This document shows positions 7,454-14,283 of a DNA stretch of 64,000 nucleotides, piece by piece. Within the stretch, counting starts at the first letter, position 1. Each line of letters begins with the position of its first letter. Source of the DNA: Winogradskyella jejuensis (GTDB taxonomy: Bacteria; Bacteroidota; Bacteroidia; Flavobacteriales; Flavobacteriaceae); NCBI RefSeq assembly GCF_900129745.1, contig NZ_FQWS01000002.1, positions 186,001-250,000 of the forward strand, written 5' to 3'. The notes under the pieces were generated by a model, which was not told the origin of the DNA, did not search any database, and was given only the letters and a program-made list of their open reading frames with translations. A program made the translations under genes and the position numbers.

Positions 7454-8278
7454 TTAGTTTTTTGTAGTGGCAATAATAGCACCGTCTTTCGCTTTTTTGC
7501 CATAAAGACTTACTGCTGTTTTAGGTTTTAAAACATCTACATCACTCAATTTATCTTCTTTTGCTAGTTGGTCTAATGTTTTAAAGTCAGAAACTACACC
7601 GTCTATAACTATTATGGTTTCCTTATTTGGGTCGTCAACAAATTTGTATTTTGAATTTGCTGTTTGATTACTTTCATCGTCAAAGAAGCTGAAACGTTTA
7701 GTAGATGGATTGGAACCAAAACTGAAACTTTTCTCTAGTCTTTTTCTAAGTTCTTGCATATCTAAAGAATCTCCGTTAAAGAAAAAAGAACTTGAATTAC
7801 CATTAAAAAAGTCATCCATATTAAATGCTTTCATTCGGTTTTTAAAAATTGAATCCGTGTCAAATGGCATTGAAAAGCTATTGTTGTTAAACAAAGCAAA
7901 CATATTTAGACCTTCTCTATTTTTTCCTACAAATAGATTCCCGTTTTTACTTCCAAATTCCATAGGACTAATAGGTACATTACTAGAAAATGATGTACTG
8001 GTTTGTTGTCCTGTTGAGGTAGATAATTTAATAGATATACCTGTGATTTCTTCATTCTCATTTCGTTGAATATTATCGAATTGAGCTTCGATATCGTGGT
8101 CTTTAAGCATAGCTTTTATGCCGTCAAAGTCTTCATCTGTTGTGTTTTTATCGATAGTAACTTCAACATTGGTTTCGTAACTAGATTTACTTTGAGCTGC
8201 AGTACTGACAGAGAGTAGCATTACTACATAAAATAGAAGACTTCGAGTTGTTTTCTTTAGTGTTCTTAGCGATTTCAT
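7454..8278 (-). CDS. Secreted protein built of BlaR1 extracellular modules
   Basis: This 274-residue protein has a signal peptide ending near VSTAAQS. Residues 37-118 match the 80-residue domain found twice in the neighbouring BlaR1-type protein (VEVTIDKNTTDEDFDGIKAM, then QRNENEEITGISIKL). A Phe/Asn/Ser-rich middle (about 125-205) follows, and residues 220-273 form a TonB-plug-like module (TIIVIDGVVSD, then SLYGKKAKDGAIIATTKN). It therefore looks like the soluble exported counterpart of the metalloprotease's sensor part. An in-frame ATG exists at 8323, but a -7 promoter element lies between the two ATGs, so the start at 8278 is preferred. The gene has its own terminator and reads in the same direction as the BlaI-BlaR1 operon. 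Function unknown. Confidence 0.8.
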   Translation of the reverse strand: MKSLRTLKKTTRSLLFYVVMLLSVSTAAQSKSSYETNVEVTIDKNTTDEDFDGIKAMLKDHDIEAQFDNIQRNENEEITGISIKLSTSTGQQTSTSFSSNVPISPMEFGSKNGNLFVGKNREGLNMFALFNNNSFSMPFDTDSIFKNRMKAFNMDDFFNGNSSSFFFNGDSLDMQELRKRLEKSFSFGSNPSTKRFSFFDDESNQTANSKYKFVDDPNKETIIVIDGVVSDFKTLDQLAKEDKLSDVDVLKPKTAVSLYGKKAKDGAIIATTKN

Positions 8279-8305
8279 TTTTAATTGATTTTTTTGATTG
8301 TGTTT

Positions 8306-8313
8306 CAAATTTA
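8306..8313 (-). promoter_or_regulatory. -7 promoter element of the plug-module gene
   Basis: On the minus strand TAAATTTG matches TAnnTTTG, 28 bases upstream of the chosen ATG. No good -33 TTG is seen at the right distance. Confidence 0.45.
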
Positions 8314-8400
8314 TTTGACCCAAAGAAAAATTGCGAATTTTTAACTAAAATTTAGTGTCAAATTTTAACTAATTGTTAAAGCTAAATAGATTTTTATAAA

Positions 8401-8428
8401 TTGTTTTGTGTAGTAAATGGTATCTTCG
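8401..8428 (+). promoter_or_regulatory. Promoter of the cation antiporter gene
   Basis: TTG at 8401-8403 and TATCTTCG at 8421-8428 are 17 bases apart and fit the Bacteroidota -33/-7 pattern; the ATG is 18 bases further on. Confidence 0.6.
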
Positions 8429-8445
8429 CAAAAAACTAAAATTAC

Positions 8446-9393
8446 ATGAATATACTACTCATTCTAATTGGCTTATTGCTTTTGGTAATTGGCGGAGATT
8501 TTTTGGTTAGGGCTTCTGTAGGGTTGTCTTTTAAGCTAAAATTATCAAAACTTGTTATAGGAATGACTGTAGTGTCTTTTGCAACATCAGCGCCTGAGTT
8601 ATTGGTAAGTCTTCAAGCAGCATTAGATGGTGTAAGTGATATAGCTCTCGGAAACGTTATTGGCTCTAATATAGCAAACATTGGCTTGGTTTTAGGTATT
8701 ACGGCAATAATTTCTCCATTGATTGTAGACCGAGAGTTCTATAAGCTTAATTGGCCTATGCTTATGTTAATGTCATTTGGATTGTATTTTTTTCTAAAGA
8801 ATGACAATATACTTTCTGCTATTGAGGGACTTATATTATTTGTGGTGTTAATACTGTTTTTAATATTTCTTATTTATGATTCTAGAAAAAAAACCAAAGC
8901 ACTTATTTTAGAAGGGATAGACGACTCACTAGCTGTAGTTTCTAATTTTAAGATTATAATTTGGTTAATTATAGGTGCTTTAGGATTGTATTTTGGTTCA
9001 GAATGGTTAGTAGACGGAGCTAAGGGTCTTGCAAAATCTATCGGCGTTAGTGATTACGCTATTTCAGTCACAGTTATTGCTATTGGAACTAGTGTTCCAG
9101 AATTAGCGGCTTCAGTAATTGCTGCTTTAAAAAGAGAAAAAGCGATTTCTTTAGGAAACCTTATTGGTTCTAATATTTTTAATATTGCTTCTGTGCTTGG
9201 TTTAACAGCAATTATAAAGCCAATTACAGTAGAATCTTCAAAGATTTTATCTACAAATATTTTTTGGATGATTGGTTTTGCTGCGATTTTAATTCCGTTG
9301 GTCTTCTTTGGTAGACGTTTTAAAATTGATAGGTATAAAGGATTTTTATTGTTTATTGCTTACATAGTATTTGTAATACTGGCATTCAATTAG
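8446..9393 (+). CDS. Calcium/sodium antiporter (CaCA family, YrbG-like)
   Basis: This 315-residue inner-membrane protein has about ten hydrophobic segments and the two inverted alpha repeats of the Ca2+/cation antiporter family. The first has SAPEL at 48-52 and GNVIGSNIANI at 69-79; the second has TSVPEL at 215-220 and GNLIGSNIFNI at 237-247. The acidic residue of each (Glu51 and Glu219) is the expected ion ligand. Length and layout match the YrbG group. The protein should exchange Ca2+ for Na+ or H+ across the inner membrane. The gene is a single unit with a good promoter and a strong terminator shared with the convergent glutamine synthetase gene. Confidence 0.92.
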   Translation: MNILLILIGLLLLVIGGDFLVRASVGLSFKLKLSKLVIGMTVVSFATSAPELLVSLQAALDGVSDIALGNVIGSNIANIGLVLGITAIISPLIVDREFYKLNWPMLMLMSFGLYFFLKNDNILSAIEGLILFVVLILFLIFLIYDSRKKTKALILEGIDDSLAVVSNFKIIIWLIIGALGLYFGSEWLVDGAKGLAKSIGVSDYAISVTVIAIGTSVPELAASVIAALKREKAISLGNLIGSNIFNIASVLGLTAIIKPITVESSKILSTNIFWMIGFAAILIPLVFFGRRFKIDRYKGFLLFIAYIVFVILAFN

Positions 9394-9411
9394 ATAATAT
9401 AGGTTATGAAT

Positions 9412-9437
9412 AAAAAAAAAGCGTTTCAATTGAAACG
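9412..9437. terminator. Bidirectional terminator
   Basis: GCGTTTC and GAAACGC form a perfect stem around AATT, with nine A on the left and a run of T on the right. It serves the antiporter and the glutamine synthetase genes. Confidence 0.85.
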
Positions 9438-9462
9438 CTTTTTTTGGTATAAATATTTATTA

Positions 9463-10476
9463 TTAAGAAATATTTGCAGATTTAACTGTTTTAATAATTC
9501 TTCCAGCAATTTTATAAGGATCACCGTTAGATGCAGGTCTTCTATCTTCTAACCAGCCTTTCCAGCCTTTTTCTACTGTTATGATCGGGATTCTAATAGA
9601 TGCACCTCTGTCAGATATACCATAAGAAAAATCATCTACATGAGCAGTTTCGTGTAAACCCGTTAAGCGCTCATCGTTGAATTCGCCATAAACGGCCATG
9701 TGCTCTTTTACAACAGGTCTAAACGCTTCACATATTTTTTCATATGTTTCTTGAGAACCACATGTTCTTAAAGTAGTGTTAGAGAAGTTGGCGTGCATAC
9801 CAGAACCATTCCAGTCTCCTTTAACAGGTTTTGGGTGATACTCAATATAATAGCCATATTGTTCTGTTAATCTATCAAGTAGATAGCGGGCTATCCAAAT
9901 TTCATCACCGGCTTTCTTTGCGCCCTTAGCAAATAGTTGAAACTCCCATTGACCTGAAGCAACTTCTTGGTTTATACCTTCAAAATTTAAACCAGCAGCT
10001 ATACATAAATCTGCATGTTCCTCTACAAAATCTCTACCATGTGTATTTTTTCCTCCTACAGAGCAGTAGTACATACCTTGTGGCCCAGGATATCCACCGA
10101 TAGGGAAACCTAAAGGTAGCTGTGTGTCTTTATCCATTATAAAGTATTCTTGCTCAAAACCAAACCAGAAGTCGTTATCATCATCGTCTATAGTAGCTCT
10201 ACCGTTTGATTCGTGAGGAGTACCGTCAGCATTTAATACTTCAGTCATTACTAAATAACCGTTATTACGAGCTGGGTCTGGATATATGGCAACTGGCTTA
10301 AGGAGGCAGTCAGAAGAGCCACCTTCAGCTTGTCTTGTAGAAGAACCATCAAAAGACCATATAGGGCAGTCTTCTAGTTTTCCACTAAAGTTTTCTTCAA
10401 CTTTAGTTTTACTTCTCATGTTCTGTGTCGGTTTGTAACCGTCTAACCAAATGTACTCTAACTTGGATTTGCTCAT
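9463..10476 (-). CDS. glnII: Glutamine synthetase, type II (beta-Grasp)
   Basis: This 337-residue enzyme joins ammonia to glutamate using ATP in the cytoplasm. Its length and sequence fit the short type II (eukaryotic-like) class, not the 470-residue GlnA type I or the 700-residue GSIII. The N-terminal beta-Grasp domain has WSFDGSSTRQAEGGSSD (about 40-56). The catalytic domain has FGFEQEYFI at 105-113 with metal-binding glutamates and NGSGMHANFS at 223-232 with the ammonium/ATP-site His. The C-terminal RIPIITVEKGWKGWLEDRRP is the expected arginine-bearing segment. It is a single gene with a -7 element 30 bases upstream. The symbol glnII is the name used for this class; many annotations write glnA. 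Confidence 0.93.
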   Translation of the reverse strand: MSKSKLEYIWLDGYKPTQNMRSKTKVEENFSGKLEDCPIWSFDGSSTRQAEGGSSDCLLKPVAIYPDPARNNGYLVMTEVLNADGTPHESNGRATIDDDDNDFWFGFEQEYFIMDKDTQLPLGFPIGGYPGPQGMYYCSVGGKNTHGRDFVEEHADLCIAAGLNFEGINQEVASGQWEFQLFAKGAKKAGDEIWIARYLLDRLTEQYGYYIEYHPKPVKGDWNGSGMHANFSNTTLRTCGSQETYEKICEAFRPVVKEHMAVYGEFNDERLTGLHETAHVDDFSYGISDRGASIRIPIITVEKGWKGWLEDRRPASNGDPYKIAGRIIKTVKSANIS

Positions 10477-10506
10477 TGTTGTGTTGTGTTAAATTAACGA
10501 AAGACC

Positions 10507-10514
10507 AAAGATAA
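10507..10514 (-). promoter_or_regulatory. -7 promoter element of glutamine synthetase
   Basis: On the minus strand TATCTTTG matches TAnnTTTG, 31 bases upstream of the ATG. No clear -33 element. Confidence 0.5.
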
Positions 10515-11144
10515 TTTTTTTTCATTTTCAGACATTAAAAAATTAACTTCGTTTCTTTATTTTTTGCCAATTATTATCAACAACAAAGCTTTAGTTATTA
10601 ACTATAAGGTTTTCGTAAAGCTTTATGTATTTAGATTAAATGAAGACTAACTAACTATTTATTTGTAATTACTTTATTTTTAATTAATTAAAAAAGGTTG
10701 AAAATTTATTAATAATTCTAAGTTTTAAGCTTTAATATTTATGAATTTTATATTCATTTAATGATTTTCGATGAAAAACGATAAATACTCGTTAATCGAC
10801 TTTCGTTATTTAATTTTTATAGATTAGATTTGTAATGTTGTATGTTTCTTATATGAAACAATTTAAACATAGCTATTAATCAATTAAATACAAATTAATC
10901 CGTTGGCTAGATTTTTTAGACGAAATCTCATCCAAAAATCCCTTCCCCCAAAAAATACATTAATGTTAAAACATTGAATTCCGTAGTTGAATTGATTTAT
11001 TTTTTGGTCGCTCCACTACTGCTTGTTTTAATGTTTAGAGTAAAATATAATTTTAACCTTTTATTAGGTTGAATCATTATATAATGCAGCAATTTGTTGC
11101 GATAAAATTTTAACAATTAATCCATTAAATTAAATTTCTAAATT
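10515..11144 (+). promoter_or_regulatory. Long AT-rich control region ahead of the curli operon
   Basis: These 630 bases hold no gene. A plausible -7 element, TAGATTTG, lies at 10825-10832, which would leave an untranslated leader of about 300 bases before the first curli gene. Near the gene are an inverted repeat AACCT/AGGTT (11055-11059 and 11066-11070) and the near-palindrome GCAGCAATTTGTTGC around 11087-11101. There is also a C-rich patch, CCCTTCCCCC, near 10940. The length suggests complex regulation of matrix production, but no specific operator is recognised. Confidence 0.4.
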
Positions 11145-12380
11145 ATGAAAAAAGTGATTTTAGGTGCAGCGGCACTATTATTTTGCGGAGGAGTAGCCTT
11201 CGCTCAACAAAACGACAGTGATGTTGATCAAAACGGAGCTATAAACACTTCTGATGTTCTTCAGGTAGGTTACAAAAACAAATCTAAAGTTAAACAAGAT
11301 GGTAAGAACTTTGGTATTGGTGGTGTTGCTAACCTTGCTGTTGTTGACCAAGAAGGTGTTAAAAACAAGTCTAACGTTAAGCAAGACGGTGATGATAACT
11401 GGGCATTTGTAACTCAAAGAGGTTTTAAAAACAATGCAAAAGTAGACCAAGGTGTGGGTTATGCTGAAGTTAACGATGCTTATGTTTATCAGCAAGGAGA
11501 AAGAAATAAATCTAGACAAAAGCAACGTTACGACTACAACTTTGCAGATGTAGTACAATTAGGTTTAGATAACACAGCAACACAAGACCAAAGTAGTGGA
11601 GCTAACCAAGTAAATGGTAGTGACGCTTATGCTTTCCAAATTGGTGACAATCACGTTTCTACTCAAAAGCAAAGAGGTTCTGGTAACTATGCAGATGTAT
11701 ACCAAGATAATTTCTTTGGAGGTGGGCCTGGTAACACAGCTAACCAGTATCAAGAAGGAGATTCTAATGGAGCTGTAGCTAATCAAGTAGGTAATATGAA
11801 CGATTCTGATCAAGATCAATATGGTTCTAGTAACTATGCAGACGTTGACCAAGACGGTTGGGGTAACTCTGCAACACAGTATCAAGATGGTATGAATAAT
11901 GAAGCTCAAAGTGATCAAGCTGGTGTAGATAATACTTCTACTCAGGAGCAATATGGTTCTGATAACTTTGGACAAGTATGGCAAGAATTTATTTCTGGAA
12001 ATAACACAGCTTTTCAATACCAAGATGGTGTTGGTAATGATGCTTACATAGACCAGTCTTTTGGTTCTTTCAATAACTATGCTGAGCAATACCAAATAGG
12101 TGATGATAACTTCGCAGTTGCTGCACAAGTTGGTGGTGCATTTTTAGGTAATGGTTCTGGTCAGTACCAAGTAGGTAATGGTAACGAATCTTGGGCATTC
12201 CAAGACGGTAATTTTAACTTAGCTATTACTGAGCAGTACGGAGATTCAAACTACTCATTTACTAATCAGTTTGGTTTTGGTAATGAAGCTTATACTTTAC
12301 AAGTTGGTACTGGTCACATGAGTAACATCATGCAAACAGGAGATACTAACGTAGCTACTACTGCTCAATTTGATTTATAG
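11145..12380 (+). CDS. csgA: Major curlin-repeat amyloid subunit (CsgA-like)
   Basis: This 411-residue secreted protein has a signal peptide (cleavage near GGVAFAQQ) followed by about 32 half-repeats of the curlin type Q-x-G-x-x-N spaced 10-12 residues, for example KQDGDDN, YQDGMNN and EQYGSDN. E. coli CsgA is 151 residues with five repeats, so this fibre subunit is much longer. Some units carry extended loops (DNFFGGGPGN, EFISGNN, SFGSFNN, GGAFLGN). The composition is rich in Gln, Asn, Gly and Asp and nearly free of hydrophobic cores, as expected for a beta-solenoid amyloid. It heads a locus with CsgE, CsgF and CsgG and should be exported through CsgG as extracellular matrix fibre. CsgA rather than CsgB is chosen from its length and first position. 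Confidence 0.9.
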   Translation: MKKVILGAAALLFCGGVAFAQQNDSDVDQNGAINTSDVLQVGYKNKSKVKQDGKNFGIGGVANLAVVDQEGVKNKSNVKQDGDDNWAFVTQRGFKNNAKVDQGVGYAEVNDAYVYQQGERNKSRQKQRYDYNFADVVQLGLDNTATQDQSSGANQVNGSDAYAFQIGDNHVSTQKQRGSGNYADVYQDNFFGGGPGNTANQYQEGDSNGAVANQVGNMNDSDQDQYGSSNYADVDQDGWGNSATQYQDGMNNEAQSDQAGVDNTSTQEQYGSDNFGQVWQEFISGNNTAFQYQDGVGNDAYIDQSFGSFNNYAEQYQIGDDNFAVAAQVGGAFLGNGSGQYQVGNGNESWAFQDGNFNLAITEQYGDSNYSFTNQFGFGNEAYTLQVGTGHMSNIMQTGDTNVATTAQFDL

Positions 12381-12398
12381 AAAAATCAAATTAAGTTC

Positions 12399-12427
12399 TT
12401 CAAAAACTTCGTAAAGATGTTTTTGAA
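12399..12427 (+). other. mRNA stem-loop after the major curlin gene
   Basis: TTCAAAAAC at 12399-12407 pairs with GTTTTTGAA at 12419-12427 around 11 bases. It lies 19 bases after the csgA stop and has no T run, so it looks more like an mRNA-protecting stem than a terminator. Confidence 0.45.
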
Positions 12428-12445
12428 AAACTATAGATAATTAAA

Positions 12446-12481
12446 CTAAAAGAGAGGAGTGGAATATCTCCTTTCTTTTAG
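12446..12481 (+). terminator. Partial terminator between major and minor curlin genes
   Basis: CTAAAAG at 12446-12452 pairs with CTTTTAG at 12475-12481, and inside it GGAG pairs with CTCC; TTATTTTTAT follows. The stem is imperfect, so it may let part of the transcription through and set a high subunit-to-machinery ratio. That function is inferred. Confidence 0.5.
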
Positions 12482-12511
12482 TTATTTTTATATAAAACAT
12501 AGATTCTTTTT

Positions 12512-13051
12512 ATGAATAAATTAATTTTATTATTTCTGTTTACAATTATTACATCTGCCTTAGGGTTTTCTCAAGAAGTGGCAGAAATTGATAATAGCAA
12601 AACAAAAAAGGTTTCTAAAATCTTTAGTTACGAAGCACAAGTGTCCGATTTTTTAGTTCAAAATCAAGTAAATAGAGATTTTTTATTTAACAACAATTCT
12701 TCAAGAAATAACAATAGCTTAGTTGTTGTACAACAAATTGGTATCCGAAATAGTGTAACATCAAAAACTTTAGCTGATGGAACTTCGAGTATGCAATATA
12801 TTCAAACAGGAAATGAAAATGTTATTACTAGTACAAATAGTTTCAATAATGTTACTGAACGTATATTTCAGTCTGGTAATAATAATAGGGTTAATAATTT
12901 TGCATTTGGAAATCTAGATAATGTTGGTCTAAACATTATTCAAAATGGTAATAATCTTACAGTTGAAAAATTTGGAGTTAACTCTCAAACAAATAATATT
13001 TCCTTAAAATTAGTGGGCAATAATCAAAGTGTTATAGTTCGAAGTTTTTAG
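12512..13051 (+). CDS. csgB: Minor curlin-repeat protein (CsgB-like)
   Basis: This 179-residue exported protein has a signal peptide (cleavage near LGFSQE) and weak curlin repeats: QQIGIRN, IQTGNEN, FQSGNNN, IQNGNN and LVGNNQS. A non-repeat N-terminal region (about 22-70) precedes them. In E. coli the minor subunit CsgB nucleates CsgA fibres at the cell surface, and the position just after the major subunit and before csgE fits that role. The repeats are fewer and more hydrophobic than in the major subunit. The start ATG follows the partial terminator by 30 bases. Assignment as nucleator is inference; it could also be a second structural subunit. Confidence 0.78.
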   Translation: MNKLILLFLFTIITSALGFSQEVAEIDNSKTKKVSKIFSYEAQVSDFLVQNQVNRDFLFNNNSSRNNNSLVVVQQIGIRNSVTSKTLADGTSSMQYIQTGNENVITSTNSFNNVTERIFQSGNNNRVNNFAFGNLDNVGLNIIQNGNNLTVEKFGVNSQTNNISLKLVGNNQSVIVRSF

Positions 13052-13069
13052 TATTTTAAAAATTCACCT

Positions 13070-13819
13070 TTGTCAATTAATAAGTACTTTATACTATTTT
13101 TTTGTTTGTTATTGGGGCATAACGCTTTTGCTCAAGTCACAAACAAAGACGTGGTTGCTAAAATAAAGACAGAAGAAATTTCCGAATTAATTAAAATCAC
13201 TTCGACAGTAACTAATAATACTGATTTAATTAAAAGTTTACGTTATGTGGCTTATGTTTTTAAGGAGAATCCACAATCCAAAAACGTGTCTCGTAACGAA
13301 CAATCTGGACGATTTGTTTTGCAAGGAAGCGAACAGAAAACTCTTTGTACTACAAATATTAACAGCAAAATAAAAGATAAAGTTACTGCAGTATTATTAA
13401 TCTATGATTCTGATGATAAATTAGTTGCTAAAGATAGATTTGTAGTTATTAATAATGACGAAGAAAAAGTAAAACGTACTGTTCTTAAAGCTCCTCCCAG
13501 AGAGGATTATTATGCTGGTTTTCGTGGAATAATAACTGAAGATACAAAAACAAAACCTGGAAGGGATTTCTATGTAGAGTTTTCATCAGCCTACAGACTT
13601 AAACAAATCAATGGTATAGAAATTGTGAAAATTGTTGAAAGATTTAGTTTCGGTAGAAATACAATAATGGAAGTAATTGTTGGAGATAAGGTAGTACATC
13701 GATTTTTTGTAAAACCTACCAGAGATTTTATTGAACAACAATCAAAAATTGCTATAATTAACGTTTCAAGATATTTTGTTATTTTAGAGAAAAATAAAAA
13801 CTATATCAAACAGTATTAA
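13070..13819 (+). CDS. csgE: CsgE curli assembly factor with N-terminal CsgH-like domain
   Basis: This 249-residue periplasmic protein has a signal peptide ending near HNAFAQ. Residues 148-222 (YYAGFRGIITEDTKTKPGRD, followed by RFFVKPTRDFIEQQ) match CsgE, the periplasmic cap that guides subunits to CsgG; E. coli CsgE is only about 129 residues. Residues 28-127 form a separate all-beta domain with NEQSGRFVLQGSEQKTLCTT, which resembles the CsgH/CsgC chaperones that stop premature amyloid formation. The gene therefore seems to fuse two curli factors. The start appears to be TTG at 13070: an in-frame stop lies just upstream and no ATG exists before the signal peptide. It sits 18 bases after csgB. 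Confidence 0.85.
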   Translation: MSINKYFILFFCLLLGHNAFAQVTNKDVVAKIKTEEISELIKITSTVTNNTDLIKSLRYVAYVFKENPQSKNVSRNEQSGRFVLQGSEQKTLCTTNINSKIKDKVTAVLLIYDSDDKLVAKDRFVVINNDEEKVKRTVLKAPPREDYYAGFRGIITEDTKTKPGRDFYVEFSSAYRLKQINGIEIVKIVERFSFGRNTIMEVIVGDKVVHRFFVKPTRDFIEQQSKIAIINVSRYFVILEKNKNYIKQY

Positions 13820-13837
13820 ATAAATTACCCAAACATC

Positions 13838-14260
13838 ATGAAAAAACTACTTTTTTTTATTGCCATATTAAGCGTCTTCGGAGTATCAGAATCTTTTTCT
13901 CAACAATTGGTATATAAAGCTACTAATCCCAATTTCGGGGGAGATACATTTAATTATCAGTTTTTATTAAGTAGTGCACAGGCACAAAACTCCTTTACTC
14001 AAGAAGAAAATACAGACCCAAGAAATGAACAAAGTGATATTGAAGCTTTTACAGAGAATTTGAATAATCAGCTGTTAAATCAGATATCAAGATCTTTATT
14101 TTCTCAACAATTTGGTACAAGCGGTACTCTTTCGCCAGGTACCTTTTCTTTTGGCTCTTTAGTTGTAGAAATATTCGAATCCTCAGAAGGATTAGTTATA
14201 GACATATTAGATACTACTAATGGAGATCAAACACAAGTTATCATCCCTGGTAACCAATAA
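13838..14260 (+). CDS. csgF: CsgF curli assembly protein
   Basis: This 140-residue secreted protein has a signal peptide ending near SESFSQ. The mature N-terminus carries the family hallmark QLVYKATNPNFGGDTFN followed by LLSSAQAQN, which in E. coli inserts into the CsgG channel and couples secretion to nucleation on the outside. Length matches CsgF (138 residues in E. coli). The C-terminal part (about 90-138) is beta-rich (GTFSFGSLVVEIFESSEG). The gene lies 18 bases after csgE and 23 before csgG, clearly one operon. The identification is among the most certain in the locus. Confidence 0.94.
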   Translation: MKKLLFFIAILSVFGVSESFSQQLVYKATNPNFGGDTFNYQFLLSSAQAQNSFTQEENTDPRNEQSDIEAFTENLNNQLLNQISRSLFSQQFGTSGTLSPGTFSFGSLVVEIFESSEGLVIDILDTTNGDQTQVIIPGNQ

Positions 14261-14283
14261 TTTCTTGTTTTAGATATATTTCT

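Noticed and set aside
11178..12128. Long antisense reading frames within the major curlin gene
   Set aside because: They arise because the repeated Gln/Asn/Gly codons lack stop codons on the opposite strand; their products are repetitive and have no start signal or family.
11145..12380. CRISPR-like or tandem DNA repeat
   Set aside because: The regularity is at protein level (curlin repeats); the DNA copies are diverged and spacing varies, with no identical repeats and unique spacers.
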